64,000 bases of DNA from Desulfitibacter sp. BRH_c19 (GTDB lineage Bacteria; Bacillota; DSM-16504; Desulfitibacterales; Desulfitibacteraceae). Shown here one piece after another: positions 9,263 through 18,264 of this stretch. Position numbers and translations under genes: made by a program. How positions within the stretch are numbered: position 1 is the first letter of the stretch; each line of letters starts with the position of its first letter. The notes below the pieces were generated by a model. It was not told where the DNA came from. It saw nothing but the letters and a program-made list of their open reading frames with translations, and made no database searches. The DNA lies in the NCBI GenBank assembly GCA_001515945.1, contig LOER01000003.1, positions 62,001-126,000 of the forward strand, in the 5' to 3' direction.

Positions 9263-10297
9263 ATGATAATAGTTGACATAGGTCATCCATCACATGTGCA
9301 CTTTTTTAAAAATTTCATTTCTGAAATGGAGAAGAGGGCTCACAGAGTATTTATTACCGCAGCAGCAAAGGATGTCACCATAAAACTATTAGATACCTAT
9401 GGTTTTGATTTTATGGACTTAAGCTACTACGGTAATACCTTGTTCAAGAAAGTTGTAAAGATACCAATTTTGAACTTTAAGATGTACAAAGCAGTAAAAG
9501 AATTAAATCCTGATTTGTTCATAGGTTTCGGCTCAATTCGTGCAGCACATGTTTCCTGGTTAATAGGAAAACCCTGTATTATTTTTGATGATGATGAATA
9601 CTCCTACCCCTATTATCACTGGTTTGTCAAAACTGTATGTGGCTTTTCTGGATTTAAGTTATTAGGAGAAAAAATAATAAAAGTACCCGGTTTTAAAGAG
9701 CTTGCTTACTTACATCCCCATTGGTTTACACCGAAGCAATCCATTATCACAGAAGAACGAATTACTTTACTACGGTTTGTTTCTTGGACGGCGTTTCATG
9801 ATTTTGGGCGTAGTGGTTTTGACCTGGATTTTAAACGAAAACTGGTTAAAGAGCTTGAAAAGTATTCGAAAGTTTATATTTCATCAGAATCCTCGATGCC
9901 GGAAGATTTAGAACAATATAGGATAAATATCAAACCGGACCAAATTCACGATTTGCTTTCTAATGTTAAGCTCTTGGTTAGTGATTCCCAGACTATGACA
10001 ACGGAAGCTTCTATCTTGGGAACTCCTGCAGTAAGATGTAATTCTTTTGTAGGTGAGGATGACATGGGAAACTTCAAAGAACTAGAAGATAAATATCAAT
10101 TAATCTATAATTATCGAAATCCTGACCAAGCTTTAGAAAAAGCTGTTGAACTGGTAAAAAAAGATGGCCTTAAATCAGAGTGGAAAAAGAAAAAACAGCA
10201 TCTATTAAGAGATAAAATTGATGTAACAACATTTATGGTCTGGTTTGTAGAAAATTATCCAGATAGTTTTAATGAAATGAAAATTATTAAACCATAA
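9263..10297 (+). CDS. DUF354 protein (MurG/epimerase-like glycosyltransferase fold)
   Basis: About 344 aa. The opening VDIGHPSHVHFFKNF and the later SDSQTMTTEASILGTPAVRC are hallmarks of DUF354, whose fold resembles GT-B glycosyltransferases and UDP-GlcNAc epimerases. No DUF354 reaction is assumed here; within this locus it may transfer or modify a nucleotide-sugar-linked residue. Possible starts are TTG 9245, ATG 9251 and ATG 9263; GGAGATGAGGG (9247-9257) is best placed for ATG 9263, which also begins right at the conserved strand. No signal peptide, so probably cytoplasmic or peripheral. Confidence 0.75.
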   Translation: MIIVDIGHPSHVHFFKNFISEMEKRAHRVFITAAAKDVTIKLLDTYGFDFMDLSYYGNTLFKKVVKIPILNFKMYKAVKELNPDLFIGFGSIRAAHVSWLIGKPCIIFDDDEYSYPYYHWFVKTVCGFSGFKLLGEKIIKVPGFKELAYLHPHWFTPKQSIITEERITLLRFVSWTAFHDFGRSGFDLDFKRKLVKELEKYSKVYISSESSMPEDLEQYRINIKPDQIHDLLSNVKLLVSDSQTMTTEASILGTPAVRCNSFVGEDDMGNFKELEDKYQLIYNYRNPDQALEKAVELVKKDGLKSEWKKKKQHLLRDKIDVTTFMVWFVENYPDSFNEMKIIKP

Positions 10298-10340
10298 CAA
10301 GTTTTTTAATCTTCTTGTAACAAAACGGTGGTGGGTTTTA

Positions 10341-11393
10341 ATGAAGGATTTCCAGTTGGTTGCTCTAATCAAACAAGACCCAAATCTTTGGGACCAATTT
10401 ATTAATAAAGGGGATTACATGACAACCATTTCCCGGTATGAAGGTACTAAGAGCCGAGATGTTTTAATACCGAAGGTATCCGAGCATTTACTAAAGCATG
10501 GGTATAACTTCAGCTATCCAGAGGGGAAGAAATTTGCAATATGCTTGACCCATGATGTAGATGATATCTATCCCCCTTTAACCCACAAGGTGTTGGTTTG
10601 CCTTTATAGTCTCAAAAAACTTGATTGGAGTAGTATTAAGAAACACTTATTTTGGAAAACCGAAGGTAAACAATTCAGCCCCTATATAAATTTTAAAGAA
10701 ATAATTGATATAGAAAGGAAATATAAAGCTAAATCAAGCTTTTATTTTATAACAACAGCCAAGGACCCAAGAAGGTTCAGATATAATATTGAAGATATTA
10801 CTGAAGAACTATCAAGTATCGCTGAAAATGGCTGGGAGATTGGACTACATGGCGGATATTTTTCGTTTAACGATATTGAAGCAATCAGATTTGAAAAGCA
10901 TAGATTAGAAAAGGTAGTAGGCAAAGAAGTTATTGGCTATAGGAACCATTATTTAAGGCTCAAGGTTCCTGACACCTGGTCTATACTTGAAAGATGCGGC
11001 TTTAAGTATGATACAACATATGGATATACTAATATGGTTGGCTTCAGGAATGGAATGTGTCACGCATTTAGACCCTATAATATCTCTACTGGAAAGTTGA
11101 TGGATATTTACCAAATACCTTTACATCTCATGGATGGTACTTTATTTGATATTGCTAGTTCATTCGATAGAGCCTGGGATATTACAAAAAATCTCATCGA
11201 TACCGTTGAAAAATATCAAGGATTTCTAACTGTTTTATGGCATAACAATGTTTTTAGCTGCCCTTTTAGAAACGAATGGAAATTATTATATGAAAAAATC
11301 CTACAGTATGGTAGCCAAAAGAATGCCTGGATGACTTCTGCAGAGGAGATTTGGAGGTGGTGGCAAAACAATGGTTATCAAACTCATGGTTGA
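10341..11393 (+). CDS. Polysaccharide deacetylase family protein
   Basis: NodB-like protein of 350 aa. The catalytic block reads CLTHDVDDIYP (Asp-containing motif 1), SFYFITTA forms the next strand, GWEIGLHGGYFS carries the motif-2 histidine, and GYRNHYLRLKVPDTW is the usual third motif. An N-terminal region of about 60 residues precedes the domain. There is no signal peptide or membrane helix. GGTGGTGGG lies just upstream of ATG 10341. Its 3' end overlaps the next gene by 23 bp, so the two are likely co-translated. With the gene at 4148 it makes two deacetylase-fold proteins in one locus. The substrate is probably an N-acetylated sugar of the glycan, by inference. Confidence 0.78.
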   Translation: MKDFQLVALIKQDPNLWDQFINKGDYMTTISRYEGTKSRDVLIPKVSEHLLKHGYNFSYPEGKKFAICLTHDVDDIYPPLTHKVLVCLYSLKKLDWSSIKKHLFWKTEGKQFSPYINFKEIIDIERKYKAKSSFYFITTAKDPRRFRYNIEDITEELSSIAENGWEIGLHGGYFSFNDIEAIRFEKHRLEKVVGKEVIGYRNHYLRLKVPDTWSILERCGFKYDTTYGYTNMVGFRNGMCHAFRPYNISTGKLMDIYQIPLHLMDGTLFDIASSFDRAWDITKNLIDTVEKYQGFLTVLWHNNVFSCPFRNEWKLLYEKILQYGSQKNAWMTSAEEIWRWWQNNGYQTHG

Positions 11394-12366
11394 TAAAATT
11401 CAGTGGGATCAGTTTGTTGATCAGAGTCCATACGGATTACTATATCATAAATGGGATTTTCTTAAACTAATAGAAAAATATACTAATTATAAGCTTCTAC
11501 CTTATTCTATTTATAAGGGTGAGCAGTTAGCATGTATTTTTCCAATGTTTTACAAAAAAGTGCTTGGTTTAAAATTCTTATTCTCTCCTCCCCCGCAATC
11601 AGGTGTTCCCTACCTAGGTTATGTTCTAAGTAGAGAATATGATTGTTTAAAACAGACTGCAAAAGAAACAATACTAAATCTTCTAGCAGCAGAAATTAGT
11701 GATGAAATGAAAAAATTGGCACCAAATTACTTTTCAGCTTTCTTAGTTCCTGGACTTATGGATGTTAGACACTTTAAATGGCTTAATTTTGGGGTGAATA
11801 TTAGCTATACTTACAAGATTGATCTTAATCAGGAACTTAAGGATATATGGGCAAATTTTAATAGTAATTGTAGGCAGAATATTCGCAAAGGTGAGGATTT
11901 GAAATGTAAGGTGAAGATAAGTGAAGATACTTCTGTTTTAACAGATTTGCTAAAAGATAGGTATAATGAACAGGGCATGAATTATTTAATAAATCCAGAT
12001 TATCTAAAAGAGCTAATAAATACCTACCCGGATAATTTAGGGCTATACTGCTTATACGATAATAATAAAATTATCGGAGGCACTTTAAATCATAAATATA
12101 AATGGTATCTGGGTTGGATAGGATTAGTGAAGGCGAAAGATAAAAAATATAAATATGTGAATGAGTATATGATTTGGAAGTTTATTGAAGAAGCTAAAGA
12201 GCTTGGATTCAGTAAGTTTGAAATAAGCGGTGCAAACAAACAAAAACTTTGTCAGTATAGATCTAAATTTAATCCCAAGTTGGAAACTTGTCTTGAACTA
12301 TATAAAAACGATATCATTGGAAAAGCTGCCGAAGGTATATATCTTAATTTTTTTAAGAAAATATAA
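11371..12366 (+). CDS. FemAB/GNAT-like transferase, second copy
   Basis: Protein of 331 aa resembling the gene at 8220 in architecture: DQSPYGLLYHKWDFLKLI near the N-terminus, then NFNSNCRQNIRKGEDLKC with the basic helix, and YLGWIGLVKAKDKKYKYV in the C-terminal GNAT half. ATG 11371 overlaps the deacetylase stop; GGAGGTGG at 11351-11358 can serve it, and ATG 11386 is an alternative. It is probably a transferase that modifies the glycan built by this locus, for example by an acyl or aminoacyl group. The acceptor and donor are unknown. Confidence 0.7.
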   Translation: MVIKLMVDKIQWDQFVDQSPYGLLYHKWDFLKLIEKYTNYKLLPYSIYKGEQLACIFPMFYKKVLGLKFLFSPPPQSGVPYLGYVLSREYDCLKQTAKETILNLLAAEISDEMKKLAPNYFSAFLVPGLMDVRHFKWLNFGVNISYTYKIDLNQELKDIWANFNSNCRQNIRKGEDLKCKVKISEDTSVLTDLLKDRYNEQGMNYLINPDYLKELINTYPDNLGLYCLYDNNKIIGGTLNHKYKWYLGWIGLVKAKDKKYKYVNEYMIWKFIEEAKELGFSKFEISGANKQKLCQYRSKFNPKLETCLELYKNDIIGKAAEGIYLNFFKKI

Positions 12367-12390
12367 TGTATTTACTTAAGAGGAAATATA

Positions 12391-15300
12391 ATGCTAAACA
12401 TACCTATTAAACTCAAAAAATTATTAAATGGTTCTCTATATAGAAATTCGATGTTTCTAGTTTTAAGCAGAGTTCTGAATTTGACCTCTGGCTTTTTTTT
12501 CTGGATCATAGCAGGAAAGCTTTACCCTACTAAAGATGTTGGACTAGGAACTGCATTGATATCTATATTAGGTCTTATTATGCTTTCATCAAGATTTGGC
12601 TTTGACTTTTCTTTGATTCGTTTTATTAATAAATACGATAAAGCTAAGGTGTTTAATACAAGTTTATTTATTACTACAACGGCAGCACTAACTATTAGTT
12701 TTTTATATAAATTGATTGAAAAAATATTTGTTTTAGAGCCCATGTTAAACTTAGACTATACCATCCTATTCATTATTGTTGTATTAGCTAATTCGATCAC
12801 TTTAATAACAGGAAATATGTTTTGTGCCTTAAGAAAAGCCCACTTGTTTTTTATTCAAAACTTTATTTTATCTCTGAGAATTATATTATTATTTCCCTTA
12901 GTCATTTTTAATTGCTTTGGGATTTTTTTAGCCCTTGGTATAAGCTATTTTCTCTCCTCTGTTTTTGCCTTATGGATATTAGATAAAGAAACTCAAATAA
13001 ACTTATTGGACATTGACAGAAGTTTTGTTAATGAATCCTATAAATTTTCTGCAGGAAACTACTTCTCCAATATTTTATATGAAGCACCAGCATTAGTTTT
13101 ACCTATCATGGTTTTACATTTATTAGGTGAAGATCAAGCAGCCAAGTTTTATATGGCATTTATGCTCGGCAATATAACCATTATTGTACCAAGTGCTTTA
13201 AGCACCTCATTATTTGTTGAAGGTAGTAATGATAAACCATTGAAAGAGAATATACCAAAAGTCATTTTAGCTGTATTTGTTTACTTAATCCCACTAGTAA
13301 CAGCATTTTGTTTATTCGGTAAAGGTATGCTGGGATTTATCAACAAAGAGTATATGGATGCCATGAATCTATTAAGGTTAATTGTATTATCAAGTTTTTT
13401 TGCTGCACTACATTTGATTTTTATGACGGTTCAGAATGTTAGGATGAAGGTACATAATAACGTGATAATAAACCTAATTCGTTTTCTTCTGATAGTAGGG
13501 TTTAGTTATTTATTTATTATTAATTTCAAGTTAATAGGAGTTGGTATGGCTTGGATTATTAGTTATGCCCTGTTACTTCTAGTAATAATGTTAATAATTT
13601 ACCGGGATAAAACAATAAAGATTGATAGTCGGTGGCTACTAAATAGATTTAAATATCAGTATAAAACAGTCTATATGCATACTATATCTGCCTTCAGAAT
13701 ATTATTAAGTACTGTAGGTGCTTTCATTTTTCAAGGAGGTAAAACCAAGGTGCCCCATTTCTTTGGTGAAGATAATAGATTCAGGTTAACCGGGAGAATA
13801 ATTGCATACCTACTTATCTGCCTGGCCATTGGGGGAATATCATTTCCATTGTTCCTTGGGAAATACAATTTGTCTCTTTTAGGAGTTTATCTAGGTATAC
13901 CAATGATATGTGCGCCTATAGTCTGGTTAAAAATAAAAGAAAAACAGGAAAGTGGTTTTAGTCTAGATAAGAACATCATGTATTGCTTTGCAATATTATT
14001 TTTACTATGTTATTGCCTCTCAGTATACGTTTTGCATGCTTTTGCTGTCAGGACATTGGTCTATTACATTATAGTAACAATTATGGGCTTTTTAATACTA
14101 TGTCAAATAGTATTTTTTGATAATTTAGATAATAAGCAAAAAGTCGTAATATTAATGCAAATCTCAGGTTTATTATTAAATATTATCTGGGGTGTTAACT
14201 TAAAGTACTACTACTTCATTGGTAGAACAGACACATTGGTGCATTCCTGGCTTATACAAAATCTAATAAACCAAGGACAAGTCACAGAAATTTTCAATTT
14301 TTATCAAGCTTTTCCGTTATGGCACATTTTATGTACCATTATTTATAAGCTTTGTAATGTTACGCTAGCTCCCTATAAAGTAATGTTTATAACTAATGGT
14401 CTAATCTATAGTATGTTACCAATCATGGTCTATTTAGCAGCAGATAAAATAACAAACAATACAAAAATAGCATTTTTATCAGCTTTATTTATGTGTTTTA
14501 ATCCAGATGTAATTTTTTGTGGTATGTATTCTATCCCAAGGAGTGTTGTGGCTTGTATCGTGGTCCTTCTGATGCTTTTATTGCTACATAAAAAGAATTC
14601 AGTAAAATCATTATTATTAATCGTAGTAACTATTGCAACAGTAATGTACCATCCTGCTTCAATGCCATTTATATGGTTAATATTTTTGTTAATATATGTC
14701 TTTCAAAAAATTTATCAAGTAGATAAGGAAGACTATATTATTAGCTTTAATTATTTAATAACTGTTTTTTTCGTTACAATTACATATTGGATGTATTATG
14801 GAGAAAAAGTCTTTAATGCCATTGTTAAAAATTTTTATTCTAGTGGTCCTAGTGGGGTCTTAACCAAGTCTATCGTTAACACCCCGCTAAATGAACTGTT
14901 TAACTATCTTCAATATAGTCCACTATTATTTTTCCTTATATGTGGAGTTTTATGGGCTGTTATGTCAGAAAGAATTAAAAATGCAAACAAACTGTTTTTC
15001 ATACTGGCTTTGGTTTTAGTATTTGTTACTTTTCCTGGACCTGCTTTACTTATTAACAAATTTGCGAGAAATCTAAACTTGTTTAGATTTGGCGAATACT
15101 CGTATTTCTTTATTTCTCTAGCTGGTGCATCAGGATTTTATATTTTATTTTACAAGCTTAGAAAGCATTTTAGAGTTTGTGTAGTTTTTATATTCTTGAT
15201 CATGGCCTTTTTATCTGTCTCTAACGACTTTACTGCCTCGGATAACCCAGTGGTCAAAAGGCCTTTTTATACCTTTTACCTCAAAGAAAAAGAAATAATT

Positions 15301-15648
15301 TCCTTAAATCATTTAGCAGAAGTAGTTGAAGGTTATATCATGTCTGATTTTGCAGCTGTTCGGTATTTAGAAAACTCCAGTTACGCTCATAAGAGTCATA
15401 TACTTGAAATAGATAATGAAGGAAGCCGGATACTTACTAATGACAATAGTGATATCTTGGTCATTAGAAAAGAAGAGTTAGCCACGAGACCTTTAAGGCT
15501 GTTTAGCTCTTCCAATGGGGATTTTCAACTAGATCCCTCTTTTACATCGCACATAGATTACTATTACCATTATCTACCTGTCTGGGATACATTAGATTCC
15601 CTAAATATAATTTATGATTCAGGTGCTGTGGTGGGTTTAAAGTATTAA
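12391..15648 (+). CDS. Flippase (Wzx-like) fused to a polytopic GT-C/polymerase-like membrane protein
   Basis: 1085 aa. Residues 1 to about 430 look like an oligosaccharide flippase of the Wzx/MOP type (SRVLNLTSGFFFWIIAG, about 12 membrane segments). From about 460 a second hydrophobic unit follows with about 12 segments, and residues about 950-1085 form a soluble tail, an architecture like GT-C transferases or polymerases. GRTDTLVHSW (about residue 611) sits in an extracytoplasmic loop where GT-C enzymes keep acidic residues. The junction at about residue 446-454 contains a perfect ribosome site and an in-frame GTG (13750), so this may be two genes whose stop has been lost. Either way it should export and perhaps polymerise or transfer the glycan. 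I do not recognise the second half as a named family. Confidence 0.75.
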   Translation: MLNIPIKLKKLLNGSLYRNSMFLVLSRVLNLTSGFFFWIIAGKLYPTKDVGLGTALISILGLIMLSSRFGFDFSLIRFINKYDKAKVFNTSLFITTTAALTISFLYKLIEKIFVLEPMLNLDYTILFIIVVLANSITLITGNMFCALRKAHLFFIQNFILSLRIILLFPLVIFNCFGIFLALGISYFLSSVFALWILDKETQINLLDIDRSFVNESYKFSAGNYFSNILYEAPALVLPIMVLHLLGEDQAAKFYMAFMLGNITIIVPSALSTSLFVEGSNDKPLKENIPKVILAVFVYLIPLVTAFCLFGKGMLGFINKEYMDAMNLLRLIVLSSFFAALHLIFMTVQNVRMKVHNNVIINLIRFLLIVGFSYLFIINFKLIGVGMAWIISYALLLLVIMLIIYRDKTIKIDSRWLLNRFKYQYKTVYMHTISAFRILLSTVGAFIFQGGKTKVPHFFGEDNRFRLTGRIIAYLLICLAIGGISFPLFLGKYNLSLLGVYLGIPMICAPIVWLKIKEKQESGFSLDKNIMYCFAILFLLCYCLSVYVLHAFAVRTLVYYIIVTIMGFLILCQIVFFDNLDNKQKVVILMQISGLLLNIIWGVNLKYYYFIGRTDTLVHSWLIQNLINQGQVTEIFNFYQAFPLWHILCTIIYKLCNVTLAPYKVMFITNGLIYSMLPIMVYLAADKITNNTKIAFLSALFMCFNPDVIFCGMYSIPRSVVACIVVLLMLLLLHKKNSVKSLLLIVVTIATVMYHPASMPFIWLIFLLIYVFQKIYQVDKEDYIISFNYLITVFFVTITYWMYYGEKVFNAIVKNFYSSGPSGVLTKSIVNTPLNELFNYLQYSPLLFFLICGVLWAVMSERIKNANKLFFILALVLVFVTFPGPALLINKFARNLNLFRFGEYSYFFISLAGASGFYILFYKLRKHFRVCVVFIFLIMAFLSVSNDFTASDNPVVKRPFYTFYLKEKEIISLNHLAEVVEGYIMSDFAAVRYLENSSYAHKSHILEIDNEGSRILTNDNSDILVIRKEELATRPLRLFSSSNGDFQLDPSFTSHIDYYYHYLPVWDTLDSLNIIYDSGAVVGLKY
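13750..15648 (+). CDS. Possible internal start: stand-alone second membrane domain of the fusion
   Basis: Alternative or additional product of the fusion gene, not a separate locus. AAGGAGGT at 13733-13740 stands nine bases before an in-frame GTG at 13750, giving a 632-residue polytopic protein that begins just before its first membrane segment. The upstream flippase would then be about 453 aa, a normal Wzx size. Whether the internal start is used, or only a fossil of the pre-fusion gene, cannot be decided from sequence. Confidence 0.4.
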   Translation: MPHFFGEDNRFRLTGRIIAYLLICLAIGGISFPLFLGKYNLSLLGVYLGIPMICAPIVWLKIKEKQESGFSLDKNIMYCFAILFLLCYCLSVYVLHAFAVRTLVYYIIVTIMGFLILCQIVFFDNLDNKQKVVILMQISGLLLNIIWGVNLKYYYFIGRTDTLVHSWLIQNLINQGQVTEIFNFYQAFPLWHILCTIIYKLCNVTLAPYKVMFITNGLIYSMLPIMVYLAADKITNNTKIAFLSALFMCFNPDVIFCGMYSIPRSVVACIVVLLMLLLLHKKNSVKSLLLIVVTIATVMYHPASMPFIWLIFLLIYVFQKIYQVDKEDYIISFNYLITVFFVTITYWMYYGEKVFNAIVKNFYSSGPSGVLTKSIVNTPLNELFNYLQYSPLLFFLICGVLWAVMSERIKNANKLFFILALVLVFVTFPGPALLINKFARNLNLFRFGEYSYFFISLAGASGFYILFYKLRKHFRVCVVFIFLIMAFLSVSNDFTASDNPVVKRPFYTFYLKEKEIISLNHLAEVVEGYIMSDFAAVRYLENSSYAHKSHILEIDNEGSRILTNDNSDILVIRKEELATRPLRLFSSSNGDFQLDPSFTSHIDYYYHYLPVWDTLDSLNIIYDSGAVVGLKY

Positions 15649-15667
15649 ATATTAAGGAGTACGCTAA

Positions 15668-16681
15668 GTGAGAATAAAAGTAAAAAATGAATTTCCATTA
15701 ATTTTTATATATTCCTTGATTTTAATAATAACATTTACTGATTTTAGCATAATCCTTTTAGGTTTAGGATTGCCATTTGTATTGTTACTTCCGGGTTATT
15801 CATTATCAGTTGCTCTTTTTCCTTGTGCTTCTGATTTAGAAGGACTTTATAGATTAGCCTTAAGTTTTGGCTTAAGTATTGTAGTTGTACCTGTCATAGG
15901 GTTATTTCTAAACTATACTCCTTGGGGAATTATTCTTTTTCCGGTATTTGCTTCCATAATAATTTTCATTATGATAATGGCTCTGCTGGCTTGGTACAGG
16001 AGGAAGAAGCTTTCTGATGCGGACCGGTTCATGTTAAATTTTGATTTTAATTTTCAATGGTTAAAACAGTCTGCAGTAGTAGCGTGCTTACTTCTTATGG
16101 TAGTTACATTTGTTTATATACTGGCATCACCAAAAGCCGTGGACAGATTTACGGAATTTTATATTATTGGTCAGCAAGGAATTGCTGCTGATTATCCCCA
16201 AAAGTTAGAAGTTGGAAAATACGAAGAGCTTATTGTTGGTGTCATAAATAATGAACATCAGCGGGTTATCTATCAAATAGAAGTAAGGATGGACAGTCAA
16301 TTAGTTAAGACAGTATCTCCTATTGTATTAGAACATAGAGAAAAATGGGAGAACGTTGTAGCATTTAAAGCAGATAAACCTGGTGAAAATGTCAAATTAG
16401 AATTAATGCTTTTAAAAGAGAATAATTCCAATGAAATGCCTTACCGAAAGCTTCGGCTGTGGGTTAATATTAGCCAACCGGAACTAAAACAACTATCTAA
16501 TCTAATATATAAAGTGCAAAGTGGGGATTCATTAAACTTAATAGCTGATAAATTTGACATAGATTTAAATGAGTTATTTTTGATAAATCCTCAAATTGAA
16601 AACCCTAATAAAATACATCCTGGACAGGAAATTGTTCTACCAGTTAAAGTGAAAGGGGAATTGATTACTGTCCAACACTAA
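15668..16681 (+). CDS. DUF1616 membrane protein with C-terminal LysM domain
   Basis: 337 aa from GTG 15668, behind a TAAGGAGT site. The N-terminal half has four hydrophobic segments with the DUF1616-type LPFVLLLPGYSLSVALFP region. A further membrane segment (about residues 138-155) is followed by an extracytoplasmic domain that resembles the DUF1616 tail (SPKAVDRFTEFYIIG). Residues about 280-327 are a LysM repeat (YKVQSGDSLNLIADKFDIDL), which would bind peptidoglycan or another GlcNAc polymer. This pairing suggests a link between the glycan machinery and the wall. Directly downstream of the flippase fusion, same strand. Confidence 0.75.
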   Translation: MRIKVKNEFPLIFIYSLILIITFTDFSIILLGLGLPFVLLLPGYSLSVALFPCASDLEGLYRLALSFGLSIVVVPVIGLFLNYTPWGIILFPVFASIIIFIMIMALLAWYRRKKLSDADRFMLNFDFNFQWLKQSAVVACLLLMVVTFVYILASPKAVDRFTEFYIIGQQGIAADYPQKLEVGKYEELIVGVINNEHQRVIYQIEVRMDSQLVKTVSPIVLEHREKWENVVAFKADKPGENVKLELMLLKENNSNEMPYRKLRLWVNISQPELKQLSNLIYKVQSGDSLNLIADKFDIDLNELFLINPQIENPNKIHPGQEIVLPVKVKGELITVQH

Positions 16682-16714
16682 CACAAAATCCTTATTATGA
16701 AGTACAAAGGGGAG

Positions 16715-17459
16715 ATGCCCTATCTTATATTATTTATTTTGCGCTATCATTGCCATAAACGAACTCGTATTTACTTATTGGAGCCAAAAACTGGGTATAT
16801 TATTTCATATATTATTACTTGGTGCCCTTTTAGTACCATGTTATTTTATATCTGATAAAAGCAAACCTTGGTTATACATGGCTTTAGCACTTGCTCCGCT
16901 AATAAGAATATCCAGTATTTCATTACCCTTGGCGGAGATTACTTTTATCCTATGGTATCCTATTATAAGCGTACCATTACTTGTTGCAGCGTTTTTAATA
17001 AAGAGCCTAATGGGAATCAGCTTTCGTGAGATGGGGTATTCTTTCAGTAATTTCCAAGCCCAATTAATTATAGGAACGATTGGTATTCCTTTGGGGGTAA
17101 TTCATTATCAAATCTTAAAACCTGTGTATAGTGATTTAAACTTGGTTGCAAATGAACTATGGTTTACTGTTTTAGTACTTATAATCTGCACCGGGTTTCT
17201 AGAAGAGTTCATATTTCGAGGGATATTGTTTCGGGCATCAGTGGAAGTAGTAGGAAATAAAGCCTTATTATATGTAAGCTGTATTTATTCAGTGATGCAT
17301 ATTGCTCATGGCTCTTTAGTGAATGTTATATTTGTTTTTTTGGTAGCAATACTGTTTACAAAAATATTAATCTGGCAAAAAAATATCATTGGGATATCTC
17401 TAGCTCACGGCTTAATGACTGTTACTTTATACGTCATTTGTCCGGCTTTACTTTACTAG
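16715..17459 (+). CDS. CAAX/CPBP intramembrane protease, apparent frameshift near the 5' end
   Basis: Polytopic protease-like protein (CPBP/Abi family). Motif 1 EEFIFRG (EExxxR), motif 2 around MHIAHG and motif 3 LAHGLMT are present, so the catalytic part is intact. The simple ATG at 16878 gives 193 aa but has no ribosome site and lacks one membrane helix. The upstream frame is open from 16701 and encodes a good hydrophobic helix (CAIIAINELVFTYW). An ATG with a strong GGGGAG site lies at 16715 but one frame off; removing one T from the run at 16737-16740 joins them into about 247 aa. So either a +1 frameshift mutation, a sequencing error or slippage. Function in the glycan locus unknown. Confidence 0.7.
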
Positions 17460-17502
17460 GGAAAGATGCTATAACTCAATGCATATGAGGAGTGTATTGT
17501 AC

Positions 17503-17766
17503 ATGAGTACAATTGTTAACTTTACGACAATAGAAACTATATTATCCGATTTACCAATGGTATTAGAAATGGGTCAAATTGTTATATTTTCATTTATAAT
17601 ATTGTTAATTGTAAGAGAATTTTTATTATCATTGCCCAAACCCATTGACTTAAGCTACTCAAAAAATCCTTACTATTTAGGCCAAATAATAAATATCTAT
17701 GTAGCTTCTTTATTCTTTATATTTATTTATACTGTAGTCTATAGAATTTATCTTATTTTGGATTAA
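17503..17766 (+). CDS. Small membrane protein, unrecognised
   Basis: 87 aa with two predicted membrane helices: QIVIFSFIILLIVREFLLSL and, near the C-terminus, INIYVASLFFIFIYTVVYRI. ATG 17503 is preferred over 17479 or 17485 because GAGGAGT (17487-17493) is nine bases upstream. I do not recognise a family. It follows the CPBP gene by about 40 bases on the same strand and may be the last gene of the polysaccharide operon. Confidence 0.55.
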   Translation: MSTIVNFTTIETILSDLPMVLEMGQIVIFSFIILLIVREFLLSLPKPIDLSYSKNPYYLGQIINIYVASLFFIFIYTVVYRIYLILD

Positions 17767-18206
17767 AGTCAATTTCATCAATAGCCGATGCCTTTTTAGG
17801 AACCAAAATTGAAAGATAGTTATTTTAATAAGCAGCGTATCAACCGAAGATTGGTAATACAGGGTCTGGAGTTGGCCTTGGAATATCAAGAAAATATCAT
17901 AAACTCAAGTTATAATTCCAAAGCCTATATTATTTGCTTGCATTGATGAAAAAATACTGGATTTCATTCAATAAACAGTACGGTAAATTAATGAGTAAGC
18001 GATTAGAATTAGAATACAGTCATGATGGCTGTTTTCTTTGAAAGAATTCATGTTGAAATGATATGTGAAACTTTATTTGATAAATATTTTTAATTAATCA
18101 CACTAGACTGTGAAGTGAATATAAAGGAGCTCGTCATTATTTTATATAAAAAATATGGATTAAAAACTCTTAATATGAATAATAAAAAATAAAGGTAACC
18201 CTCGTT
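17767..18206. other. Intergenic region without a convincing gene
   Basis: About 440 bp of AT-rich sequence between the glycan locus and the DUF2200 gene. It holds several short open stretches (for example a roughly 30-codon one from 17946) with no ribosome site and no recognised product. It may be eroded coding sequence, but nothing can be assigned. Confidence 0.5.
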
Positions 18207-18235
18207 TTGGACCCGACTATTTTTCGTGATATAAT
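18207..18235 (+). promoter_or_regulatory. Sigma-A-type promoter of the DUF2200 gene
   Basis: TTGGAC at 18207-18212 and a perfect TATAAT at 18230-18235 are separated by exactly 17 bases, about 30 bases upstream of the ATG. The -35 box is imperfect, the -10 box and spacing are ideal. Confidence 0.7.
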
Positions 18236-18264
18236 AAAGAAAACCATATAAGCGAGGATGTATC

